Shown piece by piece: positions 17,546-26,698 of a DNA stretch of 60,993 bases. The translations under genes and the position numbers were made by a program. Below the pieces are notes generated by a model. The model had not been told where the DNA came from. It saw only the letters and a program-made list of their open reading frames with translations, and searched no databases. Each line of letters begins with the position of its first letter. The first letter of the stretch is position 1. The stretch comes from Gammaproteobacteria bacterium (GTDB taxonomy: Bacteria; Pseudomonadota; Gammaproteobacteria; GCA-001735895), in the NCBI GenBank assembly GCA_024225395.1, contig JAAEMR010000009.1, positions 1-60,993 of the forward strand, given 5' to 3'.

Positions 17546-18175
17546 TTAGCTAATATCTGGAATATCGGTTTCAAACAGGTTTTCCACTTTCCATTCTGTC
17601 TGGCTGACGCGAGTAATGAGCTGTGCCTGTTTGGCGGGTGATGCTCCGGTAATGGCAAATAATCTTCCATCAATGACCAGTGCATTTTTCAGATTTTGAG
17701 GAATACCTGTTAATGAGCCGGCACCGATAGTAATGACGTCATATCTTTCCGTTAATGTGATATCTTCCAGTGACGAAATAGTCTGACATTCGACATTAGT
17801 GATATCCAGTTCCTGTAATTTTGCGCTGGCCATTTCAGTAGCCCGGGCATGCAGGTCTACACTGGTGACATTATCTGCGAGTGTTGCCAGGCATGCAGTG
17901 ATATAACCACAACCGCTGCCAACTTCCAGAACACTATCACCAGGTTTCAGACCCAGGGCCTGTAACATTCGGCCTTCCACAACAGGAGGTAACATCGATT
18001 CACCTTCAACTACAGGTAACTGGCAGTCTGCATATGCCAGTCCTTTATACTGATCTGGAACGAAATGGACACGTTCAATGCTGTTAAATACATCGAGTAC
18101 CCGGGCATCAATAACTTCCCAGGGACGTATTTGTTGTTCGATCATGTTAAATTTGGCTTGTGCAGCATTACTCAT
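17546..18175 (-). CDS. PIMT-family SAM-dependent methyltransferase
   Basis: A 209-residue class I methyltransferase of the protein-L-isoaspartate type. ARVLDVFNSIERVHFVP matches the PIMT N-terminus, and VLEVGSGCGYITACLA is SAM motif I at about residues 80-95. Later strands include DVITIGAG. PIMT repairs isoaspartyl residues in damaged proteins. The tolC-linked members, like this one, differ from canonical Pcm in the substrate region, so repair activity is not assured. Start ATG 18175. It is the first gene of the methyltransferase, rhodanese, tolC run. Confidence 0.85.
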   Translation of the reverse strand: MSNAAQAKFNMIEQQIRPWEVIDARVLDVFNSIERVHFVPDQYKGLAYADCQLPVVEGESMLPPVVEGRMLQALGLKPGDSVLEVGSGCGYITACLATLADNVTSVDLHARATEMASAKLQELDITNVECQTISSLEDITLTERYDVITIGAGSLTGIPQNLKNALVIDGRLFAITGASPAKQAQLITRVSQTEWKVENLFETDIPDIS

Positions 18176-18270
18176 GTTGTGTGCTCTCGATTCAGACTTA
18201 TGGACACTGGTCGACAGAGGTTACGAATTCCTGCAATGATGTCAATGTGTTGGGGCATTTTAAGTTATAT

Positions 18271-18408
18271 TAATCGCAGAGGACGCAAAGGTATGTAGAG
18301 GAAAATCAGGTATTTTTTAGGACAAATAAAAACTTCTTTTCCGAGGTTCTATAAATCGGTTAAAAATTTACAGATTCGCTCAAAAAAAATCTTTGCGTCC
18401 TGTGCCGT
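18271..18408. repeat. Facing inverted arms (locus A), GCAGAGGACGCAAAG type
   Basis: The left arm CGCAGAGGACGCAAAG at 18275-18290 is answered by CTTTGCGTCCTGTGCCG at 18391-18407 in inverted orientation, about 100 bases apart. It lies between divergent genes, upstream of the DUF3087 gene. The same arm type recurs at 20811-20944. Confidence 0.75.
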
Positions 18409-18437
18409 TCAATTTATTTTTTATATTAGTAAATTCC

Positions 18438-18944
18438 ATGAAATTAAAGAAAATAGACAAGTCTAGATACAGCAAACACCTCAAAATCGTGTTTGCCTGC
18501 ATTGTTGTAGCCCTGTTGGTACTTACACTCTCTATTTCGACGCTGATTATTCAACTGCTCAGTACACCTGATGTTTCACATCTGTGGCATAACCTGGCAG
18601 GAGTGGCGGTTTCTGCATCTATAGTCGTTTTTGTGTTAAATAAGTTACGTCTACATCCTTTTATGCTCGAAGTGGTGTATGTGTGGGATTTGAAACAAAT
18701 ATTAAATCGCATCTATCGTAAACAGCGCAAGATTGAAGCCGCAGCAGAAGGCGGTGATCATGATGCAATGATTATTATGAATTTTCAGTATCGAGGGTCT
18801 CAACAACTTTATCAGCTGGATGATAATACAATTACAATTGATAACCTTGTTGCAAATATGAAAAGCAATGACAGTCGCATGGAATCTGCTGGTCTGGACC
18901 TGTCTACTGACAGCTTTGAGGCAGGGTTGCTTGACAAGTTTTAA
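18438..18944 (+). CDS. DUF3087 family membrane protein
   Basis: A 168-residue protein with two transmembrane helices (about residues 16-38 and 50-68) and a cytoplasmic C-terminal half that contains EVVYVWDLKQILNRIYRK, then AEGGDHDAMIIMNFQY and YQLDDNTITID. That pattern fits DUF3087, a family of unknown function common in Gammaproteobacteria. I chose ATG 18438; an upstream TTG (18393) would place the start inside the inverted-repeat arm and add nothing recognisable. It precedes the ABC exporter gene by 52 bases and may be co-transcribed. Confidence 0.8.
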   Translation: MKLKKIDKSRYSKHLKIVFACIVVALLVLTLSISTLIIQLLSTPDVSHLWHNLAGVAVSASIVVFVLNKLRLHPFMLEVVYVWDLKQILNRIYRKQRKIEAAAEGGDHDAMIIMNFQYRGSQQLYQLDDNTITIDNLVANMKSNDSRMESAGLDLSTDSFEAGLLDKF

Positions 18945-18996
18945 ATGGCAACTTTTTGCTTGATTAAAATGGCTCACTCCATTTACACTCGGATAA

Positions 18997-20811
18997 ATGG
19001 ACTCAACATTTATCGTCGCTGAAAAAGCCCCCGTCCTGCCTGCAACGCCCTGGCGTTTTGCACTGTATTTTTATCAGCAAATTCGTTTTGCGCTGACTGC
19101 TATTTTTGTTTTTGAAGCCGCACAGGCCAGTTGTACGATCATGCTGCCGTATGCGGTTAAACAAATTATCGATGCGGTGACACTGGCGAATGAAACCGGG
19201 GCTGATATATTCGCTGCCAGCTATGATGCGATGGTGCTTTTTGCGCTGCTGAACCTGGGCATCGTAATATTCAGCCGTTCTAGTGGTGCCGTTCTCGTAA
19301 CTTACGGCCCAAGACTGAGAGTTAATATTCGAAAATCCCTGTTTCGATATTTACAGTTTCACTCTCACCGCTATTTTGTATCTCATTTTGCCGGATCGCT
19401 GGCTAACCGCATTGCCGAAGTGTCAGTGAGCTGCATGCACGCCCTGTGGACGATATCGTTTACTTTTTACCCGCTGATTATCCAGTCAACAGTCGCGTTG
19501 ATTATTCTGTTTTTGACCAATGCTCAACTTGCGCTGGTGCTGACGTTATGGCTGGTGGCATATACCTCGGTATCCATTATGCTGGCCAGGAAGTGCCAGG
19601 TTTACTCGAAGGATTTTGCGGCAGCCCGCTCCAAAGTCAGTGGAAAGGTTGTTGATTCGGTGACTAACATGATGAATACCAAGATGTTTGCTCGTGGCGA
19701 ATTTGAAGAAGAGTACCTGACCAGCTATCTGGATGAAGAAGTGGATTATGCGTTGCGTACCTTCTGGTTTATGGAAAAAATGAGCTGGTTCCAATATATC
19801 TCGGCATTGATATTGATGGTGTCGATGGTGGGCTATGCGCTCAAAATCTGGGCAGAAGGGGGATTGACCGTGGGTGAATTTTCCATGGTTGCGGGTATGG
19901 CCATAATGCTAATTGAAGCGGCACGTGGATTGAGTCGTGGCTTTTTAGAGTTCTTCGAGTATATCGGGAATATTTCTGATGGTGTTTCTATTTTTGTTCA
20001 ACCGCATGAAATTGTCGATAAGCCAGCTGCTACTGACATTAAGGTAGATCAAGGTGAAATTGAATTTAATGATGTTTGTTTTACCTACCCTGAAGGTCTG
20101 GAAATTTTTAACAACTTGAATGTGGTTATTAAAGCGTATCAAAAAGTCGGGCTGGTGGGCTTTTCCGGTTCGGGTAAATCAACCTTTGTAAACTTGATTC
20201 TGCGTCTCTTTGAACCGCAAAGTGGTGAGATTACTATTGATTCACAGGATATTTTAAAAGTAAGCCAGGATAGTTTGCGTGAAAATGTATCGCTGATCCC
20301 ACAGGACCCGATGTTATTCCACCGCACATTGATGGAAAATATTCGCTATGGTCGTTTAGATGCATCTGATGATGAGGTTATTGAAGCGGCTAAAAAAGCC
20401 AATGCTCATGATTTTATTCTGCAAACTGAAAATGGCTATGATTCGCTGGTGGGTGAGCGAGGCGTCAAACTTTCTGGTGGGCAACGTCAGCGCATTGCTA
20501 TCGCCAGAGCAATTTTAAAAGATGTGCATATCCTGATTCTGGATGAAGCGACCTCTGCTCTGGATTCAGTCACAGAGAAGAAAATTCAGCAGGGTCTTGA
20601 TCATTTAATGCAGCATAAAACTGTCGTTGTAGTTGCTCACCGGCTCTCTACCGTTTCTCATATGGATCGTATCCTGGTGTTTGATGAGGGCAAAATTATC
20701 GAAGATGGCAACCATCAGGATCTGTTGCAGAAGAAAGATGGGCATTACGCGCATCTGTGGCAAATGCAGGCGGGTGGTTTTTTGCCGGATAGAGAAACAA
20801 AAGATATTTAA
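18997..20811 (+). CDS. ABC exporter, fused permease and ATPase
   Basis: A 604-residue half-transporter that would work as a homodimer in the inner membrane. Residues 25-320 hold six transmembrane helices; from about 355 comes the nucleotide-binding domain. Visible are Walker A GFSGSGKST, Q-loop SLIPQDPMLF, signature LSGGQRQR, Walker B ILILDEATSALD and the switch histidine in VVAHRLS. The layout fits the MsbA/lipid or drug exporter group. The substrate is unknown. No adaptor protein gene is adjacent. Its stop codon touches the first base of inverted-repeat locus B. Confidence 0.93.
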   Translation: MDSTFIVAEKAPVLPATPWRFALYFYQQIRFALTAIFVFEAAQASCTIMLPYAVKQIIDAVTLANETGADIFAASYDAMVLFALLNLGIVIFSRSSGAVLVTYGPRLRVNIRKSLFRYLQFHSHRYFVSHFAGSLANRIAEVSVSCMHALWTISFTFYPLIIQSTVALIILFLTNAQLALVLTLWLVAYTSVSIMLARKCQVYSKDFAAARSKVSGKVVDSVTNMMNTKMFARGEFEEEYLTSYLDEEVDYALRTFWFMEKMSWFQYISALILMVSMVGYALKIWAEGGLTVGEFSMVAGMAIMLIEAARGLSRGFLEFFEYIGNISDGVSIFVQPHEIVDKPAATDIKVDQGEIEFNDVCFTYPEGLEIFNNLNVVIKAYQKVGLVGFSGSGKSTFVNLILRLFEPQSGEITIDSQDILKVSQDSLRENVSLIPQDPMLFHRTLMENIRYGRLDASDDEVIEAAKKANAHDFILQTENGYDSLVGERGVKLSGGQRQRIAIARAILKDVHILILDEATSALDSVTEKKIQQGLDHLMQHKTVVVVAHRLSTVSHMDRILVFDEGKIIEDGNHQDLLQKKDGHYAHLWQMQAGGFLPDRETKDI

Positions 20812-20944
20812 CCGCAGAGTACGCAGAGGAATTGATTGAATGAGTGGTTTTTATCTCTGAGTGTTTGCTGAATTAAATTGATGTACTCAACTAGAATTTA
20901 ACAGAGTACAAAAAACCTCTGCGTATCTCCGCGTCCTCAGTGGT
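20811..20944. repeat. Facing inverted arms (locus B), ACCGCAGAG type
   Basis: The left arm ACCGCAGAGTACGCAGAGGA (20811-20830) faces the right arm CCTCTGCGT and CCGCGTCCTCAGTGGT (20916-20944), with about 85 unrelated bases between. It fills the gap between two convergent genes, the ABC exporter and aroG. It may act as a bidirectional stem that ends both transcripts, but there is no T run. Confidence 0.75.
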
Positions 20945-20949
20945 AAAAA

Positions 20950-22020
20950 TTATTTTTTCCTTTGTTTGAGTTTATCCCCGAGTTTATCCGCCAGTTTGCG
21001 CAGTAATTCTTCGGTAGTTTCCCAATTGATGCAGGCATCGGTAATTGACACGCCGTATTGCATATCTTCAACCGGCATAGATGATGGCTGGTTACCTTCA
21101 TTCAGGTGGCTTTCCAGCATGATACCGATAATGGATTGATTACCTTCCTGTATCTGATTCACAACATCACAGGCGACTAAAGGCTGGCGAGTAAAATCCT
21201 TGTTCGAATTGCTGTGACTGCAATCCACCATTAATGCATTGTTAACACCTGCGTCAGTGAGTTTTTCTTCACCGATGGCGATGTGTACAGAATCATAATT
21301 ACAGCTTTTGCCACCGCGCATGATGATATGACCATCCGGGTTTCCTTCGGTTTTGATTACGGCGACCTGGCCCTGTTGATTTATACCCATAAAGCGATGG
21401 CTCGATGAGGCGGCTTTCAATGCGTCAATAGCAGTATTTAAATCGCCATTGGTGCTGTTTTTAAATCCGACGGGCATGGACAGGCCGCTTGCCATTTCAC
21501 GGTGGGTTTGCGATTCGGTGGTACGAGCCCCGATTGCTGACCAGCTAAAGAATTCTGCCAGATACTGCGGACTGATAGGATCGAGAGCTTCGGTTCCCAT
21601 GGGTAATTCCATTTCTGCAAAATCGATGAGTAGTTGTCTGGCTTTCCGTAACCCGGTTTCAATATTAAAACTGCCGTCCAGATATGGATCGTTGATTAAA
21701 CCTTTCCACCCGACGGTGGTGCGGGGCTTTTCAAAATAGACCCTCATGACAATGTATAAACTGTCACTGAGTTGTTCAGATAATTTTTTCAGCCGAGTTG
21801 CATATTCTTTAGCAGCATCAATATCATGAATAGAGCAGGGGCCACAAATCACTAATAGTCGATGATCTTTATGGTTAATGATGTCAGCAATCTGTTGGCG
21901 TGATTGTCTGATGACTTTTAATGCCTGGTCTGAAACAGGTAATTCCTCTCTTAATGTCTGAGGGGTGACCAGAATTTTCTCTGAACTGATATGGGTATTA
22001 TTTAAACTGTCTTTTAGCAC
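20950..22020 (-). CDS. aroG: AroG-type DAHP synthase (class I)
   Basis: Condenses phosphoenolpyruvate and erythrose 4-phosphate, the first step of the shikimate pathway. The 356-residue class I enzyme shows VICGPCSIHD near residue 58, RVYFEKPRTTVGWKGL near 94 and the metal-site VDCSHSNSNKD near 265. The start is GTG at 22020. Which amino acid inhibits it (Phe, Tyr or Trp) cannot be read here. It is transcribed toward the inverted-repeat locus B; rsgA lies upstream on the same strand, 37 bases away. Confidence 0.96.
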   Translation of the reverse strand: MLKDSLNNTHISSEKILVTPQTLREELPVSDQALKVIRQSRQQIADIINHKDHRLLVICGPCSIHDIDAAKEYATRLKKLSEQLSDSLYIVMRVYFEKPRTTVGWKGLINDPYLDGSFNIETGLRKARQLLIDFAEMELPMGTEALDPISPQYLAEFFSWSAIGARTTESQTHREMASGLSMPVGFKNSTNGDLNTAIDALKAASSSHRFMGINQQGQVAVIKTEGNPDGHIIMRGGKSCNYDSVHIAIGEEKLTDAGVNNALMVDCSHSNSNKDFTRQPLVACDVVNQIQEGNQSIIGIMLESHLNEGNQPSSMPVEDMQYGVSITDACINWETTEELLRKLADKLGDKLKQRKK

Positions 22021-22056
22021 GTGGCTCAGGCTCGGTAGATAAAAACACTATGCTAT

Positions 22057-23019
22057 TTATTTTTCGCTTTCCTGCAATAGTTTTAAGTAGTTTTCATACC
22101 TGTTTTTATTGATTTCTCCTGAATTAACGGCATTGACGACTGCACACCGGGGTTCGTGTGTGTGTTGACAGTTACTAAATCTACAATTTTGAGCCAGTGC
22201 ATTGATTTCTCTAAAGCCGGAAGCGATGGGTATGCTGTCATCAAAAATGGGGTTGAATCCTCGTACTCCGGGAGTGTCGATCAAATTTCCTCCCAGCGGT
22301 AAATGATAAAGTCGACTGGTGCGGGTGGTGTGTTTGCCTTCCCTGTTCATTTCGGAAATTTCCCCGATGGGGATCTCAGTCTCGGGTAAAATTGCTTTGG
22401 TGATAGATGATTTTCCTACCCCGGATACGCCACTGATTACATTGGTATGTTTCACACAGAGTTGCTGCAGAGTATCTATATTTAAATTATTTTTGATACT
22501 GGTATGAATCACCCGGTAATTCATAGGCGAGTATATTTTTTTCAGATCAAAGGGGTCGCTATTGTTGTTATCGACCAGGTCTATCTTGTTTAACACGATG
22601 AGTACTTCAATTTGCTGCTGTTCAGCCGAAAGCAGGTATTGATCAAGCAAAAACAGGTTAGGCTCGGGTTCTATAGACAGGCAGATAATTAGCTGAGAAA
22701 CGTTTGCAGCTACAGCTTTGAGCTGACCAAAACCATCCAGGCGTTGCAGAAGGTTCAGGCGGGGTTTAATGGCGATTATGCTCGGATCGTGGTTTTCCTG
22801 GCGATAATAAACCTGGTCACCGCAAACTATAGCGCCCAGATTTGTGCGTAATTTACAGTGAATGTTGGAATGCCCTTGTGAGGCAGGTTGAACCTCAACT
22901 TCACCACCATGATGTGAAATGATTAAACCCTGATGAGTGTTTTCATCATCAAGGTTTATCGACTGCTGAGCTTTGGTAATGCGCCTTTTTTGCTGGTGAC
23001 TTAATTTTCGTTTAGCCAT
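22057..23019 (-). CDS. rsgA: RsgA, small-subunit ribosome biogenesis GTPase
   Basis: A circularly permuted GTPase that checks 30S maturation. The 320-residue protein has an OB-fold in the first 110 residues. G motifs appear in permuted order: VLNKIDLV (G4) near 145, then GVSGVGKSS (G1) near 198, then DTPG (G3) near 249. A C-terminal zinc motif contains CRFSNCQHTHEPRCAV. The N-terminus is basic (AKRKLSHQQKRR), typical of RsgA. It shares a strand with the small cytochrome gene and the M48 gene, and in many Gammaproteobacteria rsgA and orn are close neighbours, as here. Confidence 0.96.
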   Translation of the reverse strand: MAKRKLSHQQKRRITKAQQSINLDDENTHQGLIISHHGGEVEVQPASQGHSNIHCKLRTNLGAIVCGDQVYYRQENHDPSIIAIKPRLNLLQRLDGFGQLKAVAANVSQLIICLSIEPEPNLFLLDQYLLSAEQQQIEVLIVLNKIDLVDNNNSDPFDLKKIYSPMNYRVIHTSIKNNLNIDTLQQLCVKHTNVISGVSGVGKSSITKAILPETEIPIGEISEMNREGKHTTRTSRLYHLPLGGNLIDTPGVRGFNPIFDDSIPIASGFREINALAQNCRFSNCQHTHEPRCAVVNAVNSGEINKNRYENYLKLLQESEK

Positions 23020-23049
23020 GCTAATTTGATTACGACCAGTGAGACCAGG

Positions 23050-23319
23050 TTAAAAATGATAGTAATTTTTATTTAGGTAACCAGTCACATCATCAACTTC
23101 ATCGTCAAACCAGGTTATGCCCAGGTTATCTTTACACATGCGTACCTGGGTACCCAGTTTAGGCAAGGTTTTAACTCTTTTGCTGGCACGGGTGTAGAGG
23201 GTCGAATCATGGCATCTTGTGCATTTGTCGGCGTGCAGCTTATCTCCATTTTTTATGTTTTCGGCGTTTGATGCGGTACTTAAACCGGCGATAAATAAAA
23301 ATAAAATGATGTTTCTCAT
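23050..23319 (-). CDS. Small monoheme cytochrome c-like protein
   Basis: An 89-residue periplasmic protein with a Sec signal (residues 1-19, cleavage near SNA-E) and one heme motif CTRCH at residues 33-37. A methionine at about residue 70 could be the sixth ligand. It lacks other features. It is encoded 13 bases upstream of the rsgA side and just after the M48 protease gene on the same strand. Electron partners are unknown. Confidence 0.82.
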   Translation of the reverse strand: MRNIILFLFIAGLSTASNAENIKNGDKLHADKCTRCHDSTLYTRASKRVKTLPKLGTQVRMCKDNLGITWFDDEVDDVTGYLNKNYYHF

Positions 23320-23332
23320 AGGTGTTTCCTGG

Positions 23333-24571
23333 TTAATTCATTTCAAGATGAGCAATACGTATCGACGCGGGTGGATGTGAATCATAGAACATCGAATGTA
23401 TAGGATCAGGGGTCAGGGTACTGGCATTTTCCCGGTACATATTGACCAGCGCTGAAACCAGCGCACGATAATCACTTTGCTGCTTGGCAAAGTCATCGGC
23501 TTCAAATTCATGCTTACGCGACATGGCTGAAAATAGCGGGCTGATAAAATAAGTGAAAACGGGCAACACGAACATAAATAGCAATAAAGCCGTGTGTGTT
23601 GAAGCCACTTCGACGCCCATGGATGCATAGAACCAGGGGGAGTTCATCAGCCAGGCCAGCAGGGCAAATCCACCCAGAGTCATGACGAATGACAGAGCCA
23701 TTGATTTTTTTATGTGGTTACGTTTGAAGTGCCCCAATTCGTGAGCCAGTACGGCTTCCACTTCATTTTCAGACAGGGATTCCAGCAAGGTATCGTAAAA
23801 AACAATGCGTTTATTGCTGCCAAAACCGGTGAAGTAAGCATTGCCATGGGCTGAGCGTTTGGAACCATCGACCACAAATACACCTTTGCTTTTGAAACCG
23901 CAACGCTGTAACAATGAGTCGATACGGGCTTTTAGATTTTCATCCTCCAGAGCTGAAAACTTATTAAATAGTGGAGCGATAAAAACTGGGAATGCCCACA
24001 TCATGAGCAGGCTAAAAGCTGACCATACAGACCAGGCATAAAGCCACCAGTATTGTCCCGCCTGATTCATTAACCAGAGAATAACGGCAATTAACGGAAC
24101 GCCGATAATCAGCATTAATAAAGAAGATTTAAGTAAATCAATGATCCATGTTTTTATGGTTGTTTTGTTAAAACCGAATCGTTCCTCTAATACAAAAGTA
24201 GAATACAGTGAGAAAGGTAAATCGAGCAGGCTCATGAGCAGTGTCATGCTCAGTATGACTCCAATGCCTGTCCATAAGGGTGATATTTCATATTGTAGCC
24301 ACCATCCATCTACTAAACTGAGTGCGCCACCGAGAGTCCACATTAATAATAAAAGTGTTTCCCAGGCCAGGCTAAATCGTCCAAGTTTTAATTTGGCGGT
24401 TGAATAGTCGGCTGCTTTTTGATGTTCCTCGAGAGTAACTTTTTCGGCAAAGGCTTCTGGCACCTTGCCTTTATGTGCCTGTATGTGGTTGATTTGACGT
24501 TGAGACAGCCAGATTCGAGTAAACACTGAAGCTAACAAAAAGGCTAAAAATATCAGGGTAAATGTGTGCAT
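23333..24571 (-). CDS. M48 family membrane zinc metalloprotease (Ste24-like)
   Basis: A 412-residue integral membrane protease with about seven hydrophobic segments. The zinc site HELGHFKRNH is near residue 279 and the third ligand glutamate lies in HEFEADDFAK near 354. The whole sequence resembles CAAX prenyl protease 1/Ste24 rather than the shorter HtpX. Bacterial substrates are not known; a membrane quality-control role is usual for the group. The gene diverges from orn with a 126-base gap. Confidence 0.92.
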   Translation of the reverse strand: MHTFTLIFLAFLLASVFTRIWLSQRQINHIQAHKGKVPEAFAEKVTLEEHQKAADYSTAKLKLGRFSLAWETLLLLMWTLGGALSLVDGWWLQYEISPLWTGIGVILSMTLLMSLLDLPFSLYSTFVLEERFGFNKTTIKTWIIDLLKSSLLMLIIGVPLIAVILWLMNQAGQYWWLYAWSVWSAFSLLMMWAFPVFIAPLFNKFSALEDENLKARIDSLLQRCGFKSKGVFVVDGSKRSAHGNAYFTGFGSNKRIVFYDTLLESLSENEVEAVLAHELGHFKRNHIKKSMALSFVMTLGGFALLAWLMNSPWFYASMGVEVASTHTALLLFMFVLPVFTYFISPLFSAMSRKHEFEADDFAKQQSDYRALVSALVNMYRENASTLTPDPIHSMFYDSHPPASIRIAHLEMN

Positions 24572-24697
24572 AAGTTTCTAAAAAGGTTTCAGGTTGTTAT
24601 AGTCTACTTTAAATTTAACAGAAAATAACTATCAGTGATCTGGGGGTAAATACCTGTCGGGTAAACCCCGGGGATCTGAATTACTTTGAGAAAAAAT

Positions 24698-25243
24698 ATG
24701 GCAGTCAATAAAACAAATTTAATCTGGATAGATCTGGAAATGACCGGTCTGGAGCCTCAGCAGGATCAAATAATCGAAATTGCTACAATAGTGACCGACA
24801 AGGATTTGAATATTCTCGAGGAAGGGCCGGTTATGGCTATTCATCAGCCTGATGAAGCTCTGGACGCTATGGATGAGTGGAATACCAAACATCATGGTGA
24901 ATCAGGATTGATTGAGCGGGTGAAAAACAGCAATTACTCGATGCAACAGGCCGAGCAGGAAACCATTGAATTTTTAAAAGATTATGTTCCAGCGGGAAAA
25001 TCTCCAATGTGTGGTAACTCTATCTGTCAGGATCGCCGCTTTATGGCCAGGCTGATGCCAAAGCTGGAAGAATTTTTTATGTACCGTAATCTGGACGTGA
25101 GTACGCTTAAAGAGTTGGCCCGGTTATGGAAGCCAGATTTACTCAACGGTTTCGAGAAAAAGGGTGCACACCTGGCTCTGGATGATATTCGTGAATCAAT
25201 CGATGAAATGAAGTATTACCGGGAAACTTTTATAAGTTTGTAA
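24698..25243 (+). CDS. orn: Oligoribonuclease
   Basis: A DEDDh 3'-5' exoribonuclease that degrades 2-5 nt RNAs, including the pGpG released from c-di-GMP. The 181-residue protein shows WIDLEMTGL (first D and E), [10 protein letters not shown] (D) and the C-terminal [11 protein letters not shown] (H and D). ATG 24698 gives the usual N-terminus [12 protein letters not shown] 24686 would only add four residues. The presence of Orn is relevant to the c-di-GMP receptors PilZ (28800) and the GGDEF protein (57238). It is transcribed away from the M48 gene. Confidence 0.96.
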   Translation: MAVNKTNLIWIDLEMTGLEPQQDQIIEIATIVTDKDLNILEEGPVMAIHQPDEALDAMDEWNTKHHGESGLIERVKNSNYSMQQAEQETIEFLKDYVPAGKSPMCGNSICQDRRFMARLMPKLEEFFMYRNLDVSTLKELARLWKPDLLNGFEKKGAHLALDDIRESIDEMKYYRETFISL

Positions 25244-25259
25244 TGATTTCTCCTTGTTT

Positions 25260-25652
25260 CTAAACGTGCTCGATATATTTTTCGTGCCCTGAAAGTTCAA
25301 AGGTCATGTGTTCGCCGATGAACTTAACGGATGAGTCGAAGTTTTCAAACTGAAGGGTTATTCCTACATTTCCATGAGATTTGACCGGGATAACCACTTC
25401 ATCACGATAAGTCATCTGGTTGTCTTTAATGTCAGCACTTTTTACCGTGGCCGGGAGTTCAGGAAAACTTTCAGAATCTATGACCAGTTCTGTGATTTTT
25501 AACAGCCCTTTTCCATACCAGCGGGTATCCTGCTCTGCATCATCCATATTCTTGATGATAATGGCGTAATCAATCTCAATGTTCGCAGAATCTCCATCAC
25601 TGTCGATTTTATTGATCTTCATTCCAGGGAATAACATGGTGCGGAAGCTCAT
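25260..25652 (-). CDS. Uncharacterised 130-aa protein
   Basis: I do not recognise this protein. It has no signal peptide or membrane segment, is acidic, and reads as mostly beta strands (for example KGLLKITELVIDSES and VGITLQFENF). The coding strand is opposite to orn, with 16 bases between the two stops. Codon use is like that of its neighbours, so it is a likely real gene; start ATG at 25652. Confidence 0.6.
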   Translation of the reverse strand: MSFRTMLFPGMKINKIDSDGDSANIEIDYAIIIKNMDDAEQDTRWYGKGLLKITELVIDSESFPELPATVKSADIKDNQMTYRDEVVIPVKSHGNVGITLQFENFDSSVKFIGEHMTFELSGHEKYIEHV

Positions 25653-25753
25653 ATTGGACTCTTTATTTCAGTTAAAAAGCAATATTACCATTTTCTAATA
25701 GACTTTGTAGCGTTATACTACAGTTTTACCTTAGCGTGTAATGGGTGGGATTA

Positions 25754-25957
25754 ATGAATGAATCTGGAGTTGATAGCGTAGTCAATTCAATTTGTGAGCA
25801 GGGCTGTCGATATGTGAGTTCTATTCTCAGTGATAAAGAAGCGCAGCAGAGCTGTAGAGAGCTATTGCAATTAAGCCGGGTAGATCAGAACATTGTTATT
25901 GATGAGTTAAAATCAGTAATGTCTGTGTATGATCAGACGGGAAATTGCGGGATATAG
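25754..25957 (+). CDS. Small uncharacterised protein (67 aa)
   Basis: A short helical protein, MNESGVDSVVNSI and onward, with a CEQGCRYV segment and a C-terminal DELKSVMSVYD. It seems to match a small gammaproteobacterial family without known function, which I recall only loosely. I chose ATG 25754; GTG 25745 would add three residues. It is divergent from the 130-aa gene. No domain can be named. Confidence 0.55.
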   Translation: MNESGVDSVVNSICEQGCRYVSSILSDKEAQQSCRELLQLSRVDQNIVIDELKSVMSVYDQTGNCGI

Positions 25958-25984
25958 TCTTTAGATATCCCACTTCTTCTTCCA

Positions 25985-26698
25985 CTAATTTACCGGTAGC
26001 TGACTACGAATTTCATCACGGTCATACCACCAGTTTTCTCCAACGATAGTGTCAAGTATTAGCGCCATTTTGGGCAGCAGCTTACTGACATCATCGAGTT
26101 CATACATTTTTATCCAGGTTTGCATAGTATTTTCATCACTGATGCCGCGATGACGTTTTGCGACCTGTGCAGTTATCTGATTGGTTAAAAAAGTCAGGTT
26201 TTTATGATCTTTATCATCGGAACGTGTTTCAGCCAGGTAATGTGCAAGCATCGCTGCGACGGCGGCACCGTCTGAGTCATCAGGAGTTTCATCTACAATA
26301 TGGTGCAGCATTTGCACGCTGACATTCGGGTCGACCGGAAAAGTTACGGCTAACCAGATACCGTTCCCCAATGCGATTAAAGAGTCGTCCTGATTACTGT
26401 TGTAAATGATGTCGCAGCAATCGACGGCAAGTTGCCATTCACTGTTTTCAATGAATGTGTCAAAAGTTTTTTGGGCCCAGTCGTGAGACTCCAGTTGCTG
26501 ATCAAGGCCTAAATGGCATTCAGCAATGTCCAGCATCAGTTTAGCTTTTTCCAGTTCATTACTGTTTTCAGTAAGAGCATTAAAATGCTGCATGTACTGG
26601 TCAAGATTTTGTTGCAGGGTATTCTCCTGCGCAGTTACTTCCAGTACCGGGTTATCTTCTACGTCAAGTCCATAGAAAGGAGAGTCTTGATTGGTCAT
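25985..26698 (-). CDS. Uncharacterised acidic helical protein (237 aa)
   Basis: I do not recognise it. The sequence is acidic and predicted helical, possibly TPR-like (KAKLMLDIAECHLG; WQLAVDCCDIIYNS). No signal peptide is present. Its ATG overlaps the stop of the 109-aa gene upstream by one base (TAATG), so the two are translationally coupled and may work together. Both look like cytoplasmic adaptors. Confidence 0.6.
   Translation of the reverse strand: MTNQDSPFYGLDVEDNPVLEVTAQENTLQQNLDQYMQHFNALTENSNELEKAKLMLDIAECHLGLDQQLESHDWAQKTFDTFIENSEWQLAVDCCDIIYNSNQDDSLIALGNGIWLAVTFPVDPNVSVQMLHHIVDETPDDSDGAAVAAMLAHYLAETRSDDKDHKNLTFLTNQITAQVAKRHRGISDENTMQTWIKMYELDDVSKLLPKMALILDTIVGENWWYDRDEIRSQLPVN

Noticed and set aside
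18393-18437. TTG start for the DUF3087 gene
   Set aside because: The first codons lie in the inverted-repeat arm and the extra residues are not seen in the family; ATG 18438 is better.
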